Positions 6,455-10,989 of a DNA stretch of 10,989 bases are shown one piece after another (the first letter of the stretch is position 1; each line of letters begins with the position of its first letter). The stretch spans positions 1-10,989 of the forward strand of contig JAKSQA010000018.1 of assembly GCA_024404335.1 (NCBI GenBank). Reading direction: 5' to 3'. The position numbers and the translations under genes are program-made. Origin of the DNA: Mailhella sp. Lineage in GTDB: Bacteria > Desulfobacterota > Desulfovibrionia > Desulfovibrionales > Desulfovibrionaceae. The notes under the pieces are model-generated. The model had not been told where the DNA came from. It did not search any database and saw only the letters and a program-made list of their open reading frames with translations.

Positions 6455-7693
6455 ATGCTTAAGCTTTTCAAGATCGTACCGGCGCTGCTGGCGCTCCCCC
6501 TCCTCCTCACCGGATGCGAAACCGAGGAAATAGTCGCCCAGGCCGAAGGCGTCCTCGCCAAGGTCGGCCAGATGCTCGGCAAGAAGCAGGCCGGTCCGGG
6601 CGCCGCGGGAATGATGGGCCGCGTCACGCGCGTGACGCTCGTCGAAATGGTCCCGCAGAAGGCCGACATCGAACGTGAGCTCACGGGCCGCACCAAGGCC
6701 TACCGCTGGGCCGAGGTCCGCCCCGAGGTCGGCGGCATCCTCAAGGAGCGCTGCTTCACCGAAGGCGCGATGGTCAAGGAGGGCGATGTCCTCTACCGCG
6801 TCGAGCCCGCCACCTAGGAGGCCGCCCTCGACAGCGCAAGGGCGAACCGTGCGGGCGCCGAGGCCAGCCTCAACGTAAGCCGCCTCCGCGAACGCCGCAC
6901 CGCAGACATGCTGCGCAGCAGGTCCGTCAGCCAGCAGGACTACGACGATGCCGCGGCCGCGCTCAAGCAGGCCCAGGCCTCCGTGCTCGCAGGCCGCGCC
7001 GCAGTGCGCGCCGCCGAAATCAACCTGCGCCGCACCGAGGTGCACGCCCCCATCAGCGGCCGCATCGGCAAGAGCTCGCTCACTCCCGGCGCCCTTCTCT
7101 CGGCCGGCATGCCCACGCCCCTGGCGACGATCTACCAGACCGACCCCATCTTCGTGGAGCTTTCCCAGTCCTCCGACGACCTGTACGCCCTGAAGGAGCG
7201 CCTCGGCTCCAAGAACGGGCTCGCCGACGCCAGGCTCGTGGACATCAATGCCACGCTCACCATGGCCGACGGTAGCTACTATCCCTCCGCAGGCCATCTC
7301 AACTTCTCCGGCGTCGATGTGGACCAGACCACGAACACCATCCTTCTCAGGGCCGAGTTCCCCAACCCCGACGGCGAGCTCCTCCCCGGCCTCTTCGTCC
7401 GCACCAAGGTCATCATGGGCGAGGACGAACAGTCCATCCTCGCTCCCATGAAGGCGGTCCTGCGCGATGCCAAAGGCGATCCCTACGTCTATCTCGTGAA
7501 GGACGGAAAGGCCGAACGCCGCTTCATCAAGGTGAGCCACGCCATCGGCAACAACTGGTATGTCACCGACGGACTTGCCGCCGGTGAGAAGATCATTCTC
7601 GACGGTGTGAACAACGTCCGCGCCGGCGCCCCCGTGCAGGTCGTCGAAGCTCCCGAATCCAAGCCTGCCCCCGGCGACGGAGGCTCCAAGTAA
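6455..7693 (+). pseudogene. RND efflux periplasmic adaptor lipoprotein (AcrA/MexA family) with in-frame amber codon
   Basis: This membrane fusion protein bridges the RND pump and the outer-membrane channel. ATG 6455 has AAGGAG upstream. The signal peptide ends in the lipobox LLTGC, followed by the biotinyl-lipoyl half (VRPEVGGILKERCFTEGAMV, VLYRVEPAT). The frame is then broken at codon 121 by TAG (6815-6817), where AcrA has the Tyr of DPATYQATYDSAK. The same frame continues without change to TAA 7691-7693: helical hairpin (SVSQQDYDDAAAALKQAQA), second lipoyl half (VHAPISGRIGKSSLTPGALL), beta-barrel and membrane-proximal domain (LPGLFVRTKVI, GLAAGEKIILDGVNNVRAG). Full length would be 412 residues, normal for the family. 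Without readthrough the products are a 120-residue fragment and possibly a restart at ATG 6908 without lipid anchor. The stop overlaps the pump start (TAATG), indicating translational coupling. Confidence 0.88.
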
Positions 7694-10600
7694 TGTCCCG
7701 ATTCTTCATCCATCATCCCATCTTCGCATGGGTCCTCGCCATCGTCACCATGCTTTTCGGCGTGCTGGCGATCTATACGCTTCCGATCTCGCAGTATCCG
7801 GAAGTCGCGGCCCCGTCCATCAGGATCCACACCCGGTATGCCGGCGCATCCCCCGGCACGGTCGACACCACGGTCACGCAGGTCATCGAGCAGAACCTCA
7901 CGGGCATAGACAACCTCGTCTATATGCGCTCCAAGTCCGACTCGGCGGGCATGACGACCATCAACCTCACCTTCGAGGTCGGCACGAACCCCGATGTCGC
8001 CCACATGCAGGTGCAGAACAAGGTCCAGCAGGTTCTTTCCCAGCTGCCCTCCGCCGTGCAGGCCCAGGGCGTCGAAGTGGCCAAGGGCAATGACAACATG
8101 TTCATGGTCATATCCCTCTACTCGCCCGACCACTCCCTCCAGGGCATCGACCTTGCCGACTACATGAGCACCTCCATCAAGGACGAGATCAGCCGCACCA
8201 AGGGCGTAGGCACCGTCCAGGTGTTCGGCGGCAAGTACGTCATGCGAATCTGGCTCGATTCGGACAGGATGACGAAGTACCGCCTGACACCTTCCGACGT
8301 ACGGGCGGCCGTCCAGTCGCAGAACGCCGAAGTCTCCGCCGGCCAGATGGGCGCCAACCAGATCGGTGCGAAGAACGACCAGGCTCTCAACGTCATCATC
8401 AAGGCACAGAGCCTGCTCACCACCATTTCCGACTTCGAGAGCATCCTGCTGAAGGTCACGGAAAGCGGTGAGCGGGTCTATGTGCGCGACGTGGCGCGCG
8501 TTGCCGTCGGTTCCGAAATGGAAGGCATCGAAGTGTGGTACAACGGCCATCCCGCCACAGGCATCGGCGTAACGCTGGCCCCATCCGCAAACGGCCTTGA
8601 AACGGCAAACCTCGTCAAGGCCAAGATGGAGGAGCTGAGCAGGTATTTCCCCGACGGCATGGCATACGACCTGGCATTCGACACCACGCCGCCGGTCGTC
8701 GCCTCCATCCAGGAAGTCATCAAGACGCTTCTCGAGGCCATAGCGCTCGTGTTCATCGTCATGCTCATCTTCCTGCAGAGCCTGCGGGCGACCATCATTC
8801 CCACGATCGCCGTGCCCGTCGTCCTGCTGGGCACGTTCGGCGTGCTCCTTACCTTCGGCTACAGCATCAATACGCTCACCCTGTTCGCCATGGTCCTCGC
8901 CATCGGCCTTCTCGTCGACGACGCCATCGTCGTCGTCGAGAACGTCGAACGGCTCATCGAGGAGGAGCATCTTCCCCCGATGGAAGCCACCGAGAAATCC
9001 ATGGACCAGATCAGCTCCTCGCTCATCGGCATCGGCGTCGTCCTTTCCGCCGTGTTCCTCCCCATGGCCTTCATGAGCGGCTCCACAGGCGTCATCTACC
9101 GCCAGTTCTCCGTGACCATCGTCTCATCCATGACGCTGTCGGTGCTGGTCGCCCTCATCCTCACCCCCTCGCTCTGCGCGAGCCTCCTCAAGAAGCACAC
9201 TCAGAGCGCACAGGGCGGATTCTTCGGCATCTTCAACAGGGTATTCACCATCAGCCAGCGCGGCTACGCGAAGGCGGTCCATGGCTGCTCCCGCAGGGGA
9301 TGGCGCCTCATGGTCGTCTACGTATCCCTCATCGCCATCCTCGGCCTGGTCTACAGGCAGCTCCCGTCCTCATTCCTGCCTACCGAAGACCAGGGCTCCA
9401 TCATCACCATGCTGCAGATGCCCCCGAACTCCACCATGGCGCAGACCAAGGCCCAGTTCAAGCAGGTGGCGGACTACGTCCTCAACGAGGAGAAGGACAT
9501 CGTCGAATCCTACATGTTCGTCGCCGGCTACAGCATGGCGGGCGTTTCGGAAAGCGGCGGCATGGGCTTCATCAAGCTCAAGGACTACAAATACAGGAAG
9601 AATCCAGGGCAGGATGCGGCATCCGTCGCAATGCGCGTGCGCCAGCGCTTCGGCGGCATCCTCAACGGCATGTTCATTGCAGCCATTCCGCCCGCCATCA
9701 TCTCTCTCGGCATGACGAACGTCTTCACGCTTGAGCTCCAGGACCGCGGCGGCGCAGGCCACGACGCCCTGCGTGCAGCCGGCCAGAGGCTCATGGGCGC
9801 CTCGTTCGCCAACCCGCTCATCGCCTACATCCGCCCCACGGGCATGGACGACCAGTCGCAGTTCAACATCCATCTCGACAACGCCAAGGCGACCTCCATG
9901 GGCCTTACCCTTGCCGCCGTCAACGCCGACGTCTCCACCATGCTCGGCGGCGCCTACGTCAACGACTTCGTCCATCATGAACGCGTCAAGAAGGTGTTCA
10001 TCCAGGGCGATGCCGATGTGAACCGCACGCCTTCAAGCATCGACCGCATACAGTTCCGCAACAACCGCGGCGAGATGGTGCCCTTCAGCGCCGTATTCTC
10101 CACCGACTGGTCCTTCGGCCCGAACGTGCTTGAACGCTACAATGCGACTCCCGCACTCGAATACCAGGGCGAGCCCGTTCCGGGAATCGCCTCCGGCGTA
10201 GCCATGTCCATCATGGAAGAGGAAGTCCGCAAGCTCGGCAAGGACTTCGGCATGGAATGGACCGGCCTCTCCTATCAGGAGAAGCTGGCCGGCAGCCAGA
10301 CCACGATGCTCTATGCTCTGTCCGTGCTTGTCGTCTTCCTGGCCCTTGCCGCCCTGTACGAAAGCTGGTCCATCCCCTTCGCCGTCCTCATGGTCATTCC
10401 CCTGGGCATCCTGGGCGCCGTCTGCGGAACCTGGGCCAGAGACCTCACGAACGACGTCTATTTCCAGGTCGGCCTGCTGGCCGTCATGGGCCTATCCTCC
10501 AAGAACGCCATCCTCATCGTCGAATTCGCCCGCACGCTCCGTGAAGAGGGCAGAACGCTCCTTGAGGCGACCGTGGAGGCCTGCAGGCTCAGGCTCAGGC

Positions 10601-10824
10601 CCATTCTCATGACCTCGTTCGCATTCGGCCTCGGCGTCCTTCCCATGATGTCGGCCACCGGCGCCGGATCCGCCAGCCAGCATGCCGTCGGCACCTGCGT
10701 GTTCTGGGGAACCGTCGTCGCCACCATGCTCGGCATCTTCTTCATTCCCGTCTTCTTCGTGCTGATCTGCAGCAGTGTCGACAGCATCGGCCGGATTCTG
10801 AAGAAAAAGACCCGCTACGAGTAG
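7693..10824 (+). CDS. RND multidrug efflux pump, HAE1 family (AcrB/MexB-like)
   Basis: This is an inner-membrane proton/drug antiporter that works as a trimer and takes substrates such as dyes, detergents, bile salts and antibiotics from the periplasm and membrane. The substrate range is inferred from the family. It has 1043 residues, close to AcrB at 1049. The proton-relay residues are present: Asp409-Asp410 in LLVDDAIVVVENV, Lys937 in GLSSKNAILIVEFA, and Arg969 and Thr974 in RLRPILMTS. Other family landmarks are the N-terminal MSRFFIHHPIFAWVLAI helix, QYPEVAAPSI, FGGKYVMRIWLD, PTEDQG and the TM10-11 region ALYESWSIPFAVLM. Its ATG overlaps the adaptor stop by one base (TAATG). The stop is TAG and a terminator follows about 30 bases later. 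It is the only undamaged member of the operon. Confidence 0.96.
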   Translation: MSRFFIHHPIFAWVLAIVTMLFGVLAIYTLPISQYPEVAAPSIRIHTRYAGASPGTVDTTVTQVIEQNLTGIDNLVYMRSKSDSAGMTTINLTFEVGTNPDVAHMQVQNKVQQVLSQLPSAVQAQGVEVAKGNDNMFMVISLYSPDHSLQGIDLADYMSTSIKDEISRTKGVGTVQVFGGKYVMRIWLDSDRMTKYRLTPSDVRAAVQSQNAEVSAGQMGANQIGAKNDQALNVIIKAQSLLTTISDFESILLKVTESGERVYVRDVARVAVGSEMEGIEVWYNGHPATGIGVTLAPSANGLETANLVKAKMEELSRYFPDGMAYDLAFDTTPPVVASIQEVIKTLLEAIALVFIVMLIFLQSLRATIIPTIAVPVVLLGTFGVLLTFGYSINTLTLFAMVLAIGLLVDDAIVVVENVERLIEEEHLPPMEATEKSMDQISSSLIGIGVVLSAVFLPMAFMSGSTGVIYRQFSVTIVSSMTLSVLVALILTPSLCASLLKKHTQSAQGGFFGIFNRVFTISQRGYAKAVHGCSRRGWRLMVVYVSLIAILGLVYRQLPSSFLPTEDQGSIITMLQMPPNSTMAQTKAQFKQVADYVLNEEKDIVESYMFVAGYSMAGVSESGGMGFIKLKDYKYRKNPGQDAASVAMRVRQRFGGILNGMFIAAIPPAIISLGMTNVFTLELQDRGGAGHDALRAAGQRLMGASFANPLIAYIRPTGMDDQSQFNIHLDNAKATSMGLTLAAVNADVSTMLGGAYVNDFVHHERVKKVFIQGDADVNRTPSSIDRIQFRNNRGEMVPFSAVFSTDWSFGPNVLERYNATPALEYQGEPVPGIASGVAMSIMEEEVRKLGKDFGMEWTGLSYQEKLAGSQTTMLYALSVLVVFLALAALYESWSIPFAVLMVIPLGILGAVCGTWARDLTNDVYFQVGLLAVMGLSSKNAILIVEFARTLREEGRTLLEATVEACRLRLRPILMTSFAFGLGVLPMMSATGAGSASQHAVGTCVFWGTVVATMLGIFFIPVFFVLICSSVDSIGRILKKKTRYE

Positions 10825-10855
10825 CCTGCTTCAAGCGCCGGTTCCTCCGGCACGA

Positions 10856-10888
10856 AAAAAAGAAGGGCCGATTCGGCCCTTCTTTTTT
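10856..10888. terminator. Rho-independent terminator at the end of the efflux operon
   Basis: A 15-bp perfect stem (10856-10870 with 10874-10888) encloses a 3-base ATT loop. The core GAAGGGCCG is followed by six T on the + strand, and seven A lie on the left side, so it would also work for leftward transcription. This suggests, but does not show, a convergent gene beyond the right edge. A small GCCGG/CCGGC hairpin (10837-10851) precedes it. Bases 10889-10989 hold nothing I can assign. Confidence 0.93.
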
Positions 10889-10989
10889 ATCTGATTCGAA
10901 AAATACCCAACCCGACAGCCTCTCGCCACACCACGGTGCGGCAAGCACCGCAGCCTACATGCGCCCCGCCCGGACTTCCGCCTTCTGAA

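Noticed and set aside
6416..7540. Long open frame of 374 codons on the - strand opposite the adaptor gene
   Set aside because: It is antisense to an AcrA-like coding frame that is clearly the real one apart from one amber codon. The composition is Ala/Gly/Glu-rich without recognisable motifs.
8908..8943. GTC/GAC-rich repetitive and partly palindromic stretch
   Set aside because: It is explained by coding for the conserved LLVDDAIVVVEN helix of the RND pump.
7489..8970. Long open frame of 493 codons on the - strand opposite the pump gene
   Set aside because: It is a shadow of the strongly biased GC-rich third positions of the pump gene. It consists of low-complexity His/Asp/Gly/Arg-rich sequence with no domain and no ribosome binding site.
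10955..10989. Possible 3' end of a convergent - strand gene (ending KAEVRAGRM then TAG)
   Set aside because: Only eleven codons are visible. The bidirectional terminator hints at such a gene, but the sequence is too short to support it.

Overview
The window looks like part of a Gram-negative chromosome. It has a high GC content and carries two lipoboxed lipoproteins, an outer-membrane efflux protein, an inner-membrane RND pump and an MsbA-like lipid exporter, which together imply an outer membrane. Arg AGG and Ile ATA codons are used fairly freely inside GC-rich genes, and the small SRP RNA is of proteobacterial style. A Desulfovibrionaceae-like (possibly host-associated) proteobacterium is my best guess, but this is inference only; no gene here fixes the taxon.

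Layout. (1) 1-852: 3' part of an unrecognised membrane protein on the + strand, closed by a strong bidirectional terminator. (2) 939-2783: MsbA-type ABC exporter on the - strand, with its own promoter. (3) 2928-3274: a stable-RNA island. A tRNA-Leu(GAG) gene with terminator on the - strand and the 4.5S/SRP RNA gene with terminator on the + strand are transcribed back to back from two consensus-like promoters about 35 bp apart. (4) 3318-3824: NlpC/P60 cell-wall hydrolase lipoprotein, convergent with (5) 3861-4766: a LysR-type regulator. (6) 4944-10824: a tripartite RND efflux operon transcribed divergently from the LysR gene, in the order outer-membrane channel, periplasmic adaptor, RND pump, ending at a strong terminator at 10856-10888.

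The notable point is the state of the efflux operon. The pump gene is full length with its proton-relay residues intact. The outer-membrane channel gene is frameshifted in a scrambled stretch around an 11-C tract (5955-6012), and the adaptor gene has a single in-frame amber codon (6815-6817) where the family normally has tyrosine. As written, neither partner is made at full length, so the complex could not assemble unless the lesions are sequencing errors, phase-variable states or are read through. The LysR regulator and a palindrome with T-N11-A spacing in its leader are the likely control elements.

I found no CRISPR array, insertion sequence, prophage or clearly novel multi-gene system. The most interesting signals are the two lesions in the pump operon.
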